This document shows positions 49,368 through 57,844 of a stretch of 64,000 nt of DNA, piece after piece. Positions within the stretch are counted from its first letter, which is position 1. Every line of letters begins with the position of its first letter. The notes under the pieces are model-generated. The model was not told the origin of the DNA. It ran no database searches and saw only the letters and a list, made by a program, of their open reading frames with translations. This DNA is from Caulobacter zeae (lineage in GTDB: Bacteria > Pseudomonadota > Alphaproteobacteria > Caulobacterales > Caulobacteraceae). The DNA lies in assembly GCF_002858925.1 (NCBI RefSeq), contig NZ_PJRS01000041.1, positions 62,001 through 126,000 on the forward strand, given 5' to 3'. A program made the position numbers and the translations under genes.

Positions 49368-50237
49368 ATGGCCCGCATGGGCACGACACTCGCCGCCGCC
49401 CTGGTCATGGGTCTGACGACCCTGGCCGGCCAGGCCCAGGCCAAGGCCTCGATCGAGGACAAGGACGTGGCGCGCCTGGTGTCTCTGGGCGGGGTGTGCG
49501 TCAGCTGCGATCTGGCCGGCCGCAAGATGACCGGCGCCAAGTTCAATGGCGCGAACTTCGCCAGGGCCAACCTGATCGGCGCCGACCTGCGCGGCGCGGT
49601 GTTCTACGGCTCCAACTTCGCGGCGGCCGACCTGACCCGCGCCGACCTGCGCGGCGCCGAGATGCGCGCCGCCAACTTCCAGGGTGCGAACTTCAACGGC
49701 GCCCGCCTGTCGGGCGTGGAGTCGGCCGGCGCCAACTTCCAGAACGCCAACCTGTCGCGCGCCGACATGACCTCGTCGGAGATGCACGGCGCCAACATGG
49801 AAGCCGCCACCATGATCGACGCCCGGCTGGCCAATGCCGAGCTGAACGGTTCGAACCTGTCGTCGGTGAACGCCCGCGGCGCCGACTTCTCGAACGCCGA
49901 GATCAACGGCTCCAACCTCAGCGGCGGCCGCTTCGACCGCGCCCAATTCCGCAACGCCTCGCTGACGGCCTCGCACCTGCGCGGCGGCAGCTTCGCCGGC
50001 GCCGATTTCAAGGGCGCTGACTTCACGGCCGTGCGCTTCCAGGGCGTCGATCTCAGCGGCGCGCGCGGCCTGACCCAGGACCAGCTGGACGAGGCCTGCG
50101 GCGAGGCCCGCCTGCCGCCGGGGCTGTCGCTGAAGAGCTGCACGGGCCGGGTCAAGCGGATCACTGTCATGCGCGGCATGCCCGCCCCGCCGGCGCCGCC
50201 GGCCCCTCCCGCGGCGCCGTCTCCGCCCCGTCGCTGA
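49368..50237 (+). CDS. Exported pentapeptide-repeat protein
   Basis: A 289-residue protein with a signal peptide (MGTTLAAALVMGLTTLAGQAQA). After DVARLVSLGGVCVSCDLAGRKMTG, about 30 tandem A(D/N)LxX repeats run to residue about 235 (ANFARANLIGADLRGAVF, ADLTRADLRGAEM), forming a right-handed quadrilateral beta helix. A C-terminal stretch has CGEARLPPGLSLKSC and a Pro/Ala-rich tail. Family roles range from gyrase protection to scaffolding; being exported, gyrase mimicry is unlikely. Two Cys pairs may form disulfides. Confidence 0.88.
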   Translation: MARMGTTLAAALVMGLTTLAGQAQAKASIEDKDVARLVSLGGVCVSCDLAGRKMTGAKFNGANFARANLIGADLRGAVFYGSNFAAADLTRADLRGAEMRAANFQGANFNGARLSGVESAGANFQNANLSRADMTSSEMHGANMEAATMIDARLANAELNGSNLSSVNARGADFSNAEINGSNLSGGRFDRAQFRNASLTASHLRGGSFAGADFKGADFTAVRFQGVDLSGARGLTQDQLDEACGEARLPPGLSLKSCTGRVKRITVMRGMPAPPAPPAPPAAPSPPRR

Positions 50238-50389
50238 TACTCGCGCGAGAGGGGTCTTTCTCGCCTGCGGAACGTGCGGACGAGACAGGCGTTTCGCGAC
50301 ATGGTGAACGCTATGCGGGCTAGGGGCCTCGTGGCGATTGCGCGACAGCAGAGGTTGTGAGATCAAGGCGCACGGCGCGGGGGGACACC

Positions 50390-50902
50390 ATGCCTGAGCA
50401 TGACTTGAGGGAGGGGCAATCCATGCCCCTGCCCAGCTATTTGAGCTATTTGATGTACCAGACCGAGCAACATCGGCGGGCGATGGCCGCCGACCATGTT
50501 GCGCGTCACGGTCTGTCGTTTCCGAAGTGGGTGGCGATGCTGTCGCTGGCCCGGTTCGGCGAGTGTTCGATGACGCGGCTTTCCAAGCTTTCGGCGGCCG
50601 ACCGCACGACCCTTACCCGGTCGATCGACGGTCTGATCCGCGACGGCCTGGTCGAGCGCGGCGGGGCGCCGAACGATCGCCGCAAGGTGGTCGTGCGCCT
50701 GACGGAGGCCGGGGCGGCTCTGCTGCAACGGATCCGCGACGAGCTGACGCCGCTGCACCAGGAAGCCTGCTCCGAACTGAGCGCCGACGAACAGTCGGCC
50801 CTGGCCTTTTATCTGAAGAAGATGCTGGGCGGCCTGATCCCGGAACCCGACTGGAAGGATGAGATCCTTTCGTTCGGCCCGCCGATCCCGCGTCTGGCCT
50901 GA
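50390..50902 (+). CDS. MarR-family transcriptional regulator
   Basis: A 170-residue winged-helix protein. Core motifs: LSFPKWVAMLSLARFGECSMTRLSKLSAADRTTLTRSIDGLIRDGLVERGGAPNDRRKVVVRLTEAGAALLQRI, including the wing DRRKVVVRLT. ATG 50390 (GGGGGAC upstream) and ATG 50423 (GAGGGAGGGG upstream) are both plausible, giving 170 or 159 residues. It probably represses a nearby or distant efflux or catabolic gene; neighbours do not identify the target. Confidence 0.88.
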   Translation: MPEHDLREGQSMPLPSYLSYLMYQTEQHRRAMAADHVARHGLSFPKWVAMLSLARFGECSMTRLSKLSAADRTTLTRSIDGLIRDGLVERGGAPNDRRKVVVRLTEAGAALLQRIRDELTPLHQEACSELSADEQSALAFYLKKMLGGLIPEPDWKDEILSFGPPIPRLA

Positions 50903-51005
50903 AGAAACCTCGACAACAACCTGGGCGCAATCTCCGGTTAAGAGGCTTGCGCCTTAAGGTGGAGTCTCGCGGCTGCTAGGGGCCGCGCGAGGGGAGCTTC
51001 ACAAC

Positions 51006-51281
51006 ATGAACGTCAGACAGGTCGCCGAGCACATCCAGTCTTACGCCGATGGCGGCACGGGCTTCGCCGTGCAGGCCTCCGGTTCCACCTATCGGATGAT
51101 GCACTGGGAGGCGATGGTCCAGGATGGCGGCCAGGGCTCGGCCGACATCGTCCTGGCCAATCTTTTCGGAACCATCGTCGCCGGTCAGCTCACTCAGCTG
51201 AATCAGGGCGAGGCCGTGTTCGTGGTCGAGCAGCAGGCCGATGGCGCCCGCTTGGGCGTAGGCGTCGTCCAGCCCGACTAA
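51006..51281 (+). CDS. 91-residue protein of unknown function
   Basis: It starts MNVRQVAEHIQSYADGGTGFAV with GAGGGGAG nine bases upstream of the ATG, so translation is likely. The sequence looks like a compact alpha/beta protein (GSTYRMMHWEAMVQDG, ADIVLANLFGTIVAGQLTQL, EAVFVVEQQADGARLG) without membrane segments. I do not recognise the family. It is convergent with arfB, with only 13 bases between stops. Confidence 0.7.
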   Translation: MNVRQVAEHIQSYADGGTGFAVQASGSTYRMMHWEAMVQDGGQGSADIVLANLFGTIVAGQLTQLNQGEAVFVVEQQADGARLGVGVVQPD

Positions 51282-51294
51282 ACGCTGCGCGCTG

Positions 51295-51717
51295 TCAGTC
51301 GTCGTGACGGACCCGGCCGCGCATGGTCTTCACGCCCGATCGCTTCGACTTGGTCTCCAGCCGCTTGAGCTTGCTGGAATAGGTCGGCTTGGTCGGGCGG
51401 CGGGGCTTGGGCTTTTCGGTGGCCCGGCGGATCAGTTCGACCAGCCGCTCGCGGGCGTCCTGGCGGTTCAGCTCCTGCGAGCGATGGCCTTGGGCGAACA
51501 GCACCAGCACGCCGTCCTGGGTCATGCGGCTGCCGCCCAGCGCGGTCAGCCTGGCCTTGATGTCGTCGGTCAGGGACGGCGAGTTCGTCACGTCGAAGCG
51601 CAGCTCGATCGCCGTCGAGGTCTTGTTGACGTGCTGGCCGCCGGGGCCCGAGGCGCGGGCGGCCTTCTCGACCAGTTCGTCCTCGTCGATACGCAGCCAG
51701 GAGGTGATCTCGATCAT
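51295..51717 (-). CDS. arfB: Alternative ribosome-rescue factor ArfB (YaeJ)
   Basis: A 140-residue peptidyl-tRNA hydrolase. The catalytic GGQ is in RASGPGGQHVNKTSTAIELRFD, and the basic C-terminal tail (KPKPRRPTKPTYSSKLKRLETKSKRSG) is the mRNA-channel anchor characteristic of ArfB. It releases ribosomes stalled on nonstop mRNA independently of trans-translation. Its ATG overlaps the stop of the upstream yaiI-like gene by four bases. Confidence 0.95.
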   Translation of the reverse strand: MIEITSWLRIDEDELVEKAARASGPGGQHVNKTSTAIELRFDVTNSPSLTDDIKARLTALGGSRMTQDGVLVLFAQGHRSQELNRQDARERLVELIRRATEKPKPRRPTKPTYSSKLKRLETKSKRSGVKTMRGRVRHDD

Positions 51718-52172
51718 CGCGGGACCACGCGACGGGCCTTGACCACGGCCTGGTCGAGCGCCTGGAGGAACTTGCTGCGGTCCTGGGGGCCGAAGGCCTT
51801 GGGGCCGCTGGTGACCTCGCCCATCGAGCGCAGGTGCTCGCCGATCGAGCGCGAGGCCAGGGCCGAGCCGATCATGTCGCCCGTGAACACCCGGCCGTTG
51901 GGCGCGATCGCCTGGCCGCCGGCCTTCAGCACGCGGTCGGCCAGGGGGATGTCGTTGGTCACCACCACGTCGCCGGGACCGGCGCGCTCGGCGATCCAGT
52001 CGTCGGCCACGTCGGGGCCGGCGTCGACCACGATCTGCTCGATGGCGGGGGTGGCGGGCACGCGGATCCAGCTGTTGGAGACGACATAGGTCTTCAGGCC
52101 GTTGCGGGCCGCGACCTTGTAGGTCTCGTCCTTCACGGGGCAGGCGTCGGCGTCGATGTAGATCGTCGTCAT
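51714..52172 (-). CDS. YaiI/YqxD family (DUF188) PIN-like protein
   Basis: A 152-residue protein starting MTTIYIDADACPVKDETYKVA, with GDVVVTNDIPLADRVLKAGG and VFTGDMIGSALASR, all signatures of the DUF188 family, a predicted PIN-like nuclease fold with conserved Asp residues. Function is unproven. It is coupled to arfB through an overlapping ATGA, an association that hints at RNA or translation quality control. Confidence 0.9.
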   Translation of the reverse strand: MTTIYIDADACPVKDETYKVAARNGLKTYVVSNSWIRVPATPAIEQIVVDAGPDVADDWIAERAGPGDVVVTNDIPLADRVLKAGGQAIAPNGRVFTGDMIGSALASRSIGEHLRSMGEVTSGPKAFGPQDRSKFLQALDQAVVKARRVVPR

Positions 52173-52258
52173 GGCCGCCCTATAGCACGGCCAAAGCGCG
52201 CCAGGGCTAGGTGTGAGCGGCTAGCCCGCCCGGGCGCGCGGCAAATGCTTGCCGGACC

Positions 52259-52657
52259 TCAGGCCAGGGCCAGCAGGGCGGGGATCACTTCGTCCTTCAG
52301 CAGCGGCGCCAGGGGCAGGCCCGCGGGCGGCGCGGCCGGGTCGATCCAGGCCAGTTCCTCGATCTCGGCCTGGGCGGCGATCTCGCCCTCGACCACGGCG
52401 AGGTAGGTCGCCGACTGCACGGTGAACCCGGCCTCGTTGGCCGCAGGAGCCGAGAACCGGCCCAACAAGGTCGCCGAGACCAGCCGGCAGCCCAGCTCTT
52501 CGTCGAGCTCGCGGGCGAGAGCGGTCAGGTCGTCCTCGTCGCCGTCGCGCTTGCCGCCCGGCTTCATGAAGATCGCCGTGCCGCGCTTGCGCACCAGCAG
52601 CATGCGGCCGTCCTGGTCGCGGATGACGGCGGTGACGATGTCGAGAACCTTGCTCAT
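52259..52657 (-). CDS. Nudix hydrolase
   Basis: A 132-residue protein with the complete Nudix box GKRDGDEDDLTALARELDEELG (Gx5Ex7REUxEExGU), preceded by ILVR-like strand RMLLVRKRGTAIFMKPGG. It hydrolyses a nucleoside diphosphate linked to another moiety; substrate not evident. It lies in the same direction as arfB and yaiI, with an 86-base gap. Confidence 0.9.
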   Translation of the reverse strand: MSKVLDIVTAVIRDQDGRMLLVRKRGTAIFMKPGGKRDGDEDDLTALARELDEELGCRLVSATLLGRFSAPAANEAGFTVQSATYLAVVEGEIAAQAEIEELAWIDPAAPPAGLPLAPLLKDEVIPALLALA

Positions 52658-52685
52658 GGCCGCCAGACTAGCGGATTCGGGACTC

Positions 52686-53777
52686 TCAGGGCTCGACGGC
52701 GGCCAGGATATGCTCGGTCAGCAGGCGCTCGGTGATGGCATGCGGCTGGCGGACGTCGAAGTTCACCGTGGTGACCACCGCGACGATCCCAAGATCGGGG
52801 ACGATGGCCACCTTGTTGCCACCCGTGCCGCTCATCGCCCAGACCTTGTGGCCGCCCAGGGTCTGTAGCCAGATCAGGTAGCCGTAGTCGGTGGCGGGCC
52901 GCGCATTGGCGTGCGGGCTGGTGGCGGCCGCGACGAAGGATGCGGGCAGCACCTGGCGGCCGTTCCACTTGCCGCCGTCGAGATAGAGCTGACCCAGCTT
53001 CAAGAGGTCGCGACTGCGCAGGCCAAGGCCGCCGCCGCCCTGGGCCAGGCCCAGCGGCGAGACCTGCCAGCGCTCGCCCTCGATGCCCAGCGGGTCGAGC
53101 AGCGCTTCGCGGGCGAAGGCGGGCAGGGGCTTGCCGACCGCGCCCTGGACCACCGCGCCCAGCGTCGTCACGCCCGCCGTGCAGTAGGAGAAGCTGCGGC
53201 CGTACGGCGCGTCGGCGGGCTTCTGCACCCACTCGGGAAAGCCGCGCACCGGCAGGTCGAGATAGAAGCCGACCCAGTCCTCGATCAGGTACATCCGCTC
53301 TTCGTTGCCGCGCGAGAACTGGTTGTCGTCGTCGCACTCGGCGATCGAGCTCATGGTCATCAGGTCCTCGACCGTGACCTTGTCCTTGCGCGGATCGGGC
53401 GCGGCGGCCGGCGATCGGCCCTTCAGGTAGGGCTTGATCGGCGCATCGACGCTGGGGATCGCGCCGCGATCGATGGCGGCGCCGGCCAGCATGGCGGTGA
53501 CGGTCTTGGTCACCGAGCGGGTGTTGCGGCGGGCCTCGGGGCCGCCGTCGGGCTGGCCTTCGTCGTAATAGGCCTCGAACAGCAGCTTGCCGTGGCGGGC
53601 GACCAGGACGCTGGTGATCTTCTGGAACTCGCCCGCCTTGATGGCCGCCGACATGGCCTCGAGCCTTGTCGCCGACATCTGTTCGGCGCCGGGCGCAGCG
53701 GAGGGCATGTCGGTAGCGGCGGAGGCGGCCGACAGCGGCGCCAGGGCCAGGGCGGCGGCGAACAGGAAGCGTTTCAC
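52686..53777 (-). CDS. Exported serine hydrolase, class C beta-lactamase family
   Basis: A 363-residue protein from GTG 53777, chosen because it opens a signal peptide (VKRFLFAAALALAPLSAASA) with GGAG ten bases before it. The nucleophile motif SxxK is RSVTKTV; the second motif is FSYCTAG (Tyr present, Asn replaced), and the third, near AMSGTGGN, corresponds to the KTG box as SGTG. The family includes D-alanyl-D-alanine carboxypeptidases, esterases and EstB-like enzymes; the altered second motif favours an esterase or carboxypeptidase over a true beta-lactamase. Confidence 0.87.
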   Translation of the reverse strand: MKRFLFAAALALAPLSAASAATDMPSAAPGAEQMSATRLEAMSAAIKAGEFQKITSVLVARHGKLLFEAYYDEGQPDGGPEARRNTRSVTKTVTAMLAGAAIDRGAIPSVDAPIKPYLKGRSPAAAPDPRKDKVTVEDLMTMSSIAECDDDNQFSRGNEERMYLIEDWVGFYLDLPVRGFPEWVQKPADAPYGRSFSYCTAGVTTLGAVVQGAVGKPLPAFAREALLDPLGIEGERWQVSPLGLAQGGGGLGLRSRDLLKLGQLYLDGGKWNGRQVLPASFVAAATSPHANARPATDYGYLIWLQTLGGHKVWAMSGTGGNKVAIVPDLGIVAVVTTVNFDVRQPHAITERLLTEHILAAVEP

Positions 53778-53809
53778 GAAAAGCGACTCCGACGGCTGAC
53801 GCGGCCAAG

Positions 53810-54679
53810 CTAGGACGCGGGTGCGGCCTCGTCTTGGACGCCCGAAACATCGGGCCGTCTGGCGGGGCGAGAGCTGCAAAGGCGCGCGAACTCTCCGGGC
53901 GTCACCCCATAGGCTTGTCGGAACTGCCTGTTGAGATGGCTCTGGTCGCAGAAGCCCGCCGCCAGGGCGATCTCGCCGATCGGCATGCGGCCCCGCATCA
54001 GCAGGTCGGCGGCGCGTTCCAGCCGCCGCGCGCGAAGGCGTTCGCCGGGCGCGGCGCCCAGCCAGCGGCGATAGCCGCGGGCCAGGTGCACCGGATGCAC
54101 TCCGGCGGCGCGGGCGAGGTCGGCGACGCCGATCGGCTGGTCGAAGGCGTCGGCCAGGTAGGTTTCGGCCAGGTCCAACCAGGGCGGCCGGTGATCCCCG
54201 TCGCGAAGCGGCGCCAGTGCCTCAGCCGCCAGTTCGAGGCTCAGGCCTTCCAGCGACAGGGGCTCGGCGTCGGCGGACAGCAGCGATCGCGTGAGGCGCA
54301 GGGCGGCGCGGCGAGCGACGGGGCCGGTCAGTCGCAGGGCGTCGATCGCCGCGCCGCCATTGGCCAGGGCCCGCCAGTCGCCGGCGGTGAAGCTGACGGC
54401 CAGGAAATAGCCGCCCGTTTCGACGAACCGGTCGCGATGGATCACGCCCGGCGGATTGTAGACGAGCACCGGGCCTTCGGTCTGCGGGCCCCAGGCTTCT
54501 GTTTCGTAGCGGCCGTGGGTGGCCAGCACGAAATGGGCGTCGTCGTGACTGTGCTCGTCGACGTGCTCGGCGCTCATGGTGGCGGCCAGGTGGGCCAGCC
54601 GCACGCCCGGCAGCCGCCGCTCGATCGTCGGCGCGCCGTAGAACCGTCCTGGTGCGAAGGCGGTTCTCGGCGCGGCCAT
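53810..54679 (-). CDS. AraC-family transcriptional regulator
   Basis: A 289-residue regulator. A cupin-like N-terminal sensor (HSHDDAHFVLATHGRYETEAWGP, VLVYNPPGVIHRDRF) precedes the AraC DNA-binding domain (IGVADLARAAGVHPVHLARGYRRWLGAAPGERLRARRLERAADLLMRG, IGEIALAAGFCDQSHLNRQFRQAYGVTPGEF). Its ATG is only two bases from the hemB stop, so it may be cotranscribed with hemB. The gene downstream encodes a serine hydrolase. Confidence 0.9.
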   Translation of the reverse strand: MAAPRTAFAPGRFYGAPTIERRLPGVRLAHLAATMSAEHVDEHSHDDAHFVLATHGRYETEAWGPQTEGPVLVYNPPGVIHRDRFVETGGYFLAVSFTAGDWRALANGGAAIDALRLTGPVARRAALRLTRSLLSADAEPLSLEGLSLELAAEALAPLRDGDHRPPWLDLAETYLADAFDQPIGVADLARAAGVHPVHLARGYRRWLGAAPGERLRARRLERAADLLMRGRMPIGEIALAAGFCDQSHLNRQFRQAYGVTPGEFARLCSSRPARRPDVSGVQDEAAPAS

Positions 54680-54680
54680 G

Positions 54681-55682
54681 TCAGCCCAGCTTCTCGGCCG
54701 CCCAGGGGGCGAAATAGGTGATGATCCCGGCCGCGCCGGCCCGCTTGAAGGCCGCCAGGCTTTCGAGGATCGCGCGGTCTTCGTCGATCCAGCCGTTGGC
54801 GCCGGCCGCCTTGATCATCGCGTATTCCCCCGACACCTGGAAGGCGTAGGTGGGCATGCGGAATTCGTCGACCAGCCGGCGCAGGATGTCGAGATAGGGC
54901 AGGCCCGGCTTGACCATGACCATGTCGGCCCCCTCGGCGATGTCGAGGGCGACCTCGCGGATGGCTTCCTCGGTATTGGAGGGATCCATCTGGTAGGTCT
55001 TCTTGTCGCCCTGGCCCGCGGAGAGCTTGGCCGAGCCGATGGCGTCGCGATAGGGGCCGTAGAAGGCCGAGGCGTACTTGGCGGCATAGGACATGATCAT
55101 CGTGTCCTGCCAGCCGTCGGCCTCCAGCGCCCCTCGCAGGCGGCCAATGCGGCCGTCCATCATGTCGGACGGCGCCAGGATGTCGGCGCCGGCGGCGGCC
55201 TGCATGAGGCCCTGCTCGATCAGGCGCTCGATGGTGGCGTCGTTGAGGATCCTGCCGTTCTCGACCACGCCGTCGTGGCCGTGGTCGGTGAAGGGGTCCA
55301 GCGCCACGTCGCACATGATGCCGACCTCGGGGGCTGCGTCCTTCATGGCCTTGACGGCGCGCGGGATCACGCCGTCGGGATCGGCGGCGATCGAGCCGGT
55401 CGCGTCCTTCCTCGACGGGTCGATGTGCGGGAAGATGGCGATGGCCGGAATGCCCAGGTCGCGCGCGCGCACGGCGGCCTTGGCGGCTTCCTTGACGCTG
55501 AGGCGCTCGACGCCGGGCATCGAGGCCACCGGCACGGTTCCCTCGCCCTCGTGCACCACCATCGACCAGATCAGGTCGGACGGACGGACTTCCGTTTCGC
55601 GGACGAGGCGGCGGGTCCAGTCGGCCTGGCGCAGGCGGCGCAGGCGCGTGGCGGGGTAGGGGGCGAGCGGCGGAACGGTCAT
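54681..55682 (-). CDS. hemB: Delta-aminolevulinic acid dehydratase (porphobilinogen synthase)
   Basis: A 333-residue enzyme that condenses two ALA molecules to porphobilinogen in heme and vitamin B12 synthesis. The metal-site region is DVALDPFTDHGHDG, the Asp-rich form of Mg/K-dependent enzymes rather than the Cys-rich zinc form. Active-site lysines are in YAAKYASAFYGPYR and VMVKPGLPYLDI. N-terminal RLRRLRQADWTRRLVRET is standard. hemA, which supplies ALA, lies about 6 kb away in the same window. Confidence 0.96.
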   Translation of the reverse strand: MTVPPLAPYPATRLRRLRQADWTRRLVRETEVRPSDLIWSMVVHEGEGTVPVASMPGVERLSVKEAAKAAVRARDLGIPAIAIFPHIDPSRKDATGSIAADPDGVIPRAVKAMKDAAPEVGIMCDVALDPFTDHGHDGVVENGRILNDATIERLIEQGLMQAAAGADILAPSDMMDGRIGRLRGALEADGWQDTMIMSYAAKYASAFYGPYRDAIGSAKLSAGQGDKKTYQMDPSNTEEAIREVALDIAEGADMVMVKPGLPYLDILRRLVDEFRMPTYAFQVSGEYAMIKAAGANGWIDEDRAILESLAAFKRAGAAGIITYFAPWAAEKLG

Positions 55683-55738
55683 GCGAAGGGTTTCGCGCGC
55701 GCCGCCGATCGAGGCAAGGCTGTAAGGCCCTTAAGGGG

Positions 55739-56182
55739 CTATTCGCCGGTTTTGGTGACGCGAACCTGCTGCACGCCGCCGTCGACGCGGGTCCAGACCT
55801 GCGACTTGCAGAACAGGCCGCCCAGCACGCAGCCCTTGGCGCGCATGGTGCGGGCGTCGACGAACTCGGCGGTGCCCGAGAGCGTGACCTTCAGGGTCGG
55901 AACGAAAACCTTGCCACGCATGTTTCCGTTGCCGGTGGGCGCGAAGTCGCGCAGCACCTGCTGGCCCACCAGGGTGTCGTAGCCGCTCTTCTTGGCGTCG
56001 GCCTCGGCCTTGCGGCTTGCATAGACGACCCAACCGCACATGCTCGGACCGCAGTCGGTGATGTGCAGACGGATGTTGTCCTTCGGGTTGCGCCACACGC
56101 CGAGATTCTCGGCGTGAGCCGGCGCGGACACGAACGTGAACAGGGCCGCGACCGCGGCCAGAGCGGTAATGAACTTGGACAT
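55739..56182 (-). CDS. DUF2147 family exported protein
   Basis: A 147-residue protein with a signal peptide (MSKFITALAAVAALFTFVSAPAHA). The mature part, ENLGVWRNPKDNIRLHITDCGPSMCGWVVYAS and CVLGGLFCKSQVWTRV, matches DUF2147, a lipocalin-like beta barrel of unknown role. Cysteines at the two CG sites and the two C-terminal ones may pair as disulfides in the periplasm. Across a 207-base gap lies a divergent acyl-CoA dehydrogenase gene. Confidence 0.88.
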   Translation of the reverse strand: MSKFITALAAVAALFTFVSAPAHAENLGVWRNPKDNIRLHITDCGPSMCGWVVYASRKAEADAKKSGYDTLVGQQVLRDFAPTGNGNMRGKVFVPTLKVTLSGTAEFVDARTMRAKGCVLGGLFCKSQVWTRVDGGVQQVRVTKTGE

Positions 56183-56389
56183 GGGAACCGAGACGACGCC
56201 TCCGATGGGCGTGATCTGATACCGACGAGGTGTCGGATCAAGGGAGGTGCGACCTTTCGCACCCGATTTCGCTGCGGCGCCGCATTCAAATTCGCCAACT
56301 GAGATATGATTGACACACTTGGCTGCTCAGGGCAGGTCAGCGGTCAAGAAGGTGAGGGCGGATATGCCCCGCATGGGAGGAAGTGGCGC

Positions 56390-57529
56390 ATGGATTTCGC
56401 GCTGAACGACGATCAACGCGCCATTCAGGATATGGCCTCGGGCTTCGCCGCGGAACGGCTTGCCCCGCATTCGGCCCAGTGGGACGAGCACAAGCACTTT
56501 CCCGTCGACGTCCTGCGCGAGGCTGCGGGCCTGGGTTTCGCGGGCATCTACGTCAATGACGACGTCGGCGGCAGCGGGCTGTCGCGCCTGGACGCCTCGA
56601 TCATCTTCGAGGCCCTCAGCTATGGCGACGTGCCGGTCGCGGCCTATCTCACCATCCACAACATGGCCTCGTGGATGATCGACCGCTTCGGCTCGGAGGC
56701 CTTGCGCCAACGCTACCTGCCGCGCCTGACCACCATGGAGCTGATCGCCAGCTACTGCCTGACCGAGCCGGGCTCGGGCTCGGACGCGGCGGGCATGCGC
56801 ACCACCGCCCGCCTTGAAGGCGACCACTACGTGCTGAACGGCGGCAAGGCCTTCATCTCCGGCGGCGGCGTGTCGGACGTCTATGTGGTCATGGCCCGCA
56901 CCGGCGGCGAAGGCCCCAAGGGCGTCTCGGCCTTCGTGGTCGAGAAGGGAACGCCGGGCCTCTCCTTCGGGGCCAACGAGCGCAAGATGGGCTGGAACGC
57001 CCAGCCCACCGCCCAGGTCAATTTCGACGATTGCCGCGTGCCGGTCGCCAACCGCATCGGCGGGGAGGGCGAAGGCTTCCGCTTCGCGATGATGGGCCTT
57101 GATGGCGGTCGCCTGAACATCGCCTCCTGCTCGCTGGGCGGCGCCCAGTTCGCCCTCGACACGGCCAAGGCCTACCTCGAGACCCGCAACCAGTTCGGCC
57201 GGCCGCTGAAGGACTTCCAGGCCCTGCAATTCAAGTTGGCCGACATGGCCACCGAACTGGAGGCCGCCCGCCTGATGGTCCGCCGCGCCGCCCATGCGCT
57301 CGACAACCGGGATCCGCAGGCCACCAAGCTGTGCGCCATGGCCAAGCGCTTCGCCACCGACGCCGGCTTCCAGGTCGCCAACGACGCCTTGCAGCTGCAT
57401 GGCGGTTACGGCTACCTGCAGGACTATCCGCTGGAACGCATCGTCCGCGACCTGCGCGTCCACCAGATCCTGGAAGGCACCAACGAGATCATGCGCGTCA
57501 TCATCGCCCGCGAGATGTTCCGACAGTAG
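56390..57529 (+). CDS. Acyl-CoA dehydrogenase, isobutyryl-CoA dehydrogenase-like
   Basis: A 379-residue flavoenzyme from ATG 56390 (GGGAGG nine bases upstream). FAD/substrate motifs are YCLTEPGSGSDAAGMRTTA and KAFISGGGVSDVYVVMART, and the catalytic base Glu is in HQILEGTNEIMRVI; QLHGGYGYLQDYPLERIVRDLR is the C-terminal signature. The closest subfamily by pattern is isobutyryl-CoA dehydrogenase of valine catabolism, supported by a 3-hydroxyisobutyryl-CoA hydrolase and mmsB downstream. A short/branched-chain acyl-CoA dehydrogenase is the alternative. Confidence 0.92.
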   Translation: MDFALNDDQRAIQDMASGFAAERLAPHSAQWDEHKHFPVDVLREAAGLGFAGIYVNDDVGGSGLSRLDASIIFEALSYGDVPVAAYLTIHNMASWMIDRFGSEALRQRYLPRLTTMELIASYCLTEPGSGSDAAGMRTTARLEGDHYVLNGGKAFISGGGVSDVYVVMARTGGEGPKGVSAFVVEKGTPGLSFGANERKMGWNAQPTAQVNFDDCRVPVANRIGGEGEGFRFAMMGLDGGRLNIASCSLGGAQFALDTAKAYLETRNQFGRPLKDFQALQFKLADMATELEAARLMVRRAAHALDNRDPQATKLCAMAKRFATDAGFQVANDALQLHGGYGYLQDYPLERIVRDLRVHQILEGTNEIMRVIIAREMFRQ

Positions 57530-57538
57530 GATCGTGAT

Positions 57539-57561
57539 AATCTGACCAGACTGGTCAGATT
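57539..57561. promoter_or_regulatory. Perfect palindromic operator of vapBC
   Basis: AATCTGACCAG (57539-57549), one central base, then CTGGTCAGATT (57551-57561) form a perfect 11-base dyad ending 10 bases before the vapB ATG. Type II antitoxin-toxin operons are normally autorepressed by binding such sites. The right arm ends directly before the GGAG ribosome-binding site, so bound protein would block transcription or translation start. Confidence 0.8.
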
Positions 57562-57571
57562 GGAGTTCGTC

Positions 57572-57844
57572 ATGCGCGAAGTCGGCGTCCTCGAAGCCAA
57601 GACCCATCTGTCCGCCCTGCTCGACGCCGTCGAGAAGGGCGGCGAGGCGGTGCTCATCACCCGCAACGGCCGTCCGGTTGCCAAGCTGTTGCCGGCGGAC
57701 CAGGCCGCTTCGCCGCCGCCGCGCCGCTTGCCGGGCAAGGAACTCGTCGCGCGCTTCAAGAAGCTTCAGGACGAGATGACGGCGGCCAATCCCGGCATCG
57801 AGAACATGACCTGGGAAGAACTGAAGCAGATGGCGCGCGAGTGA
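57572..57844 (+). CDS. vapB: Phd/YefM-type antitoxin (VapB)
   Basis: A 90-residue antitoxin starting MREVGVLEAKTHLSALLDAVEKG, with GEAVLITRNGRPVAKLLP, the Phd/YefM DNA-binding fold. The C-terminal PGIENMTWEELKQMARE would bind and neutralise the toxin. GGAG lies seven bases before ATG 57572; a TTG four codons upstream is less likely. The next gene begins with GTG overlapping its stop. Confidence 0.93.
   Translation: MREVGVLEAKTHLSALLDAVEKGGEAVLITRNGRPVAKLLPADQAASPPPRRLPGKELVARFKKLQDEMTAANPGIENMTWEELKQMARE

Noticed and set aside
49500..50080. Regular short periodicity resembling a repeat array
   Set aside because: It encodes the pentapeptide repeats of the protein at 49368-50237; there are no direct repeats with unique spacers, so no CRISPR.
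53777..53879. Longer N-terminus for the serine hydrolase
   Set aside because: The extra residues are Arg-rich and push a clean signal peptide inside the protein; GTG 53777 with GGAG upstream fits better.
56216..56240. GATACCGAC...GTCGGATC near-palindrome between DUF2147 and acyl-CoA dehydrogenase genes
   Set aside because: The arms differ by an inserted base and a mismatch; too weak to call an operator without comparative data.
57560..57571. TTG start four codons upstream of the vapB ATG
   Set aside because: It lies within the operator and contains the ribosome-binding GGAG; family members begin at the MREVGVLEAK position.
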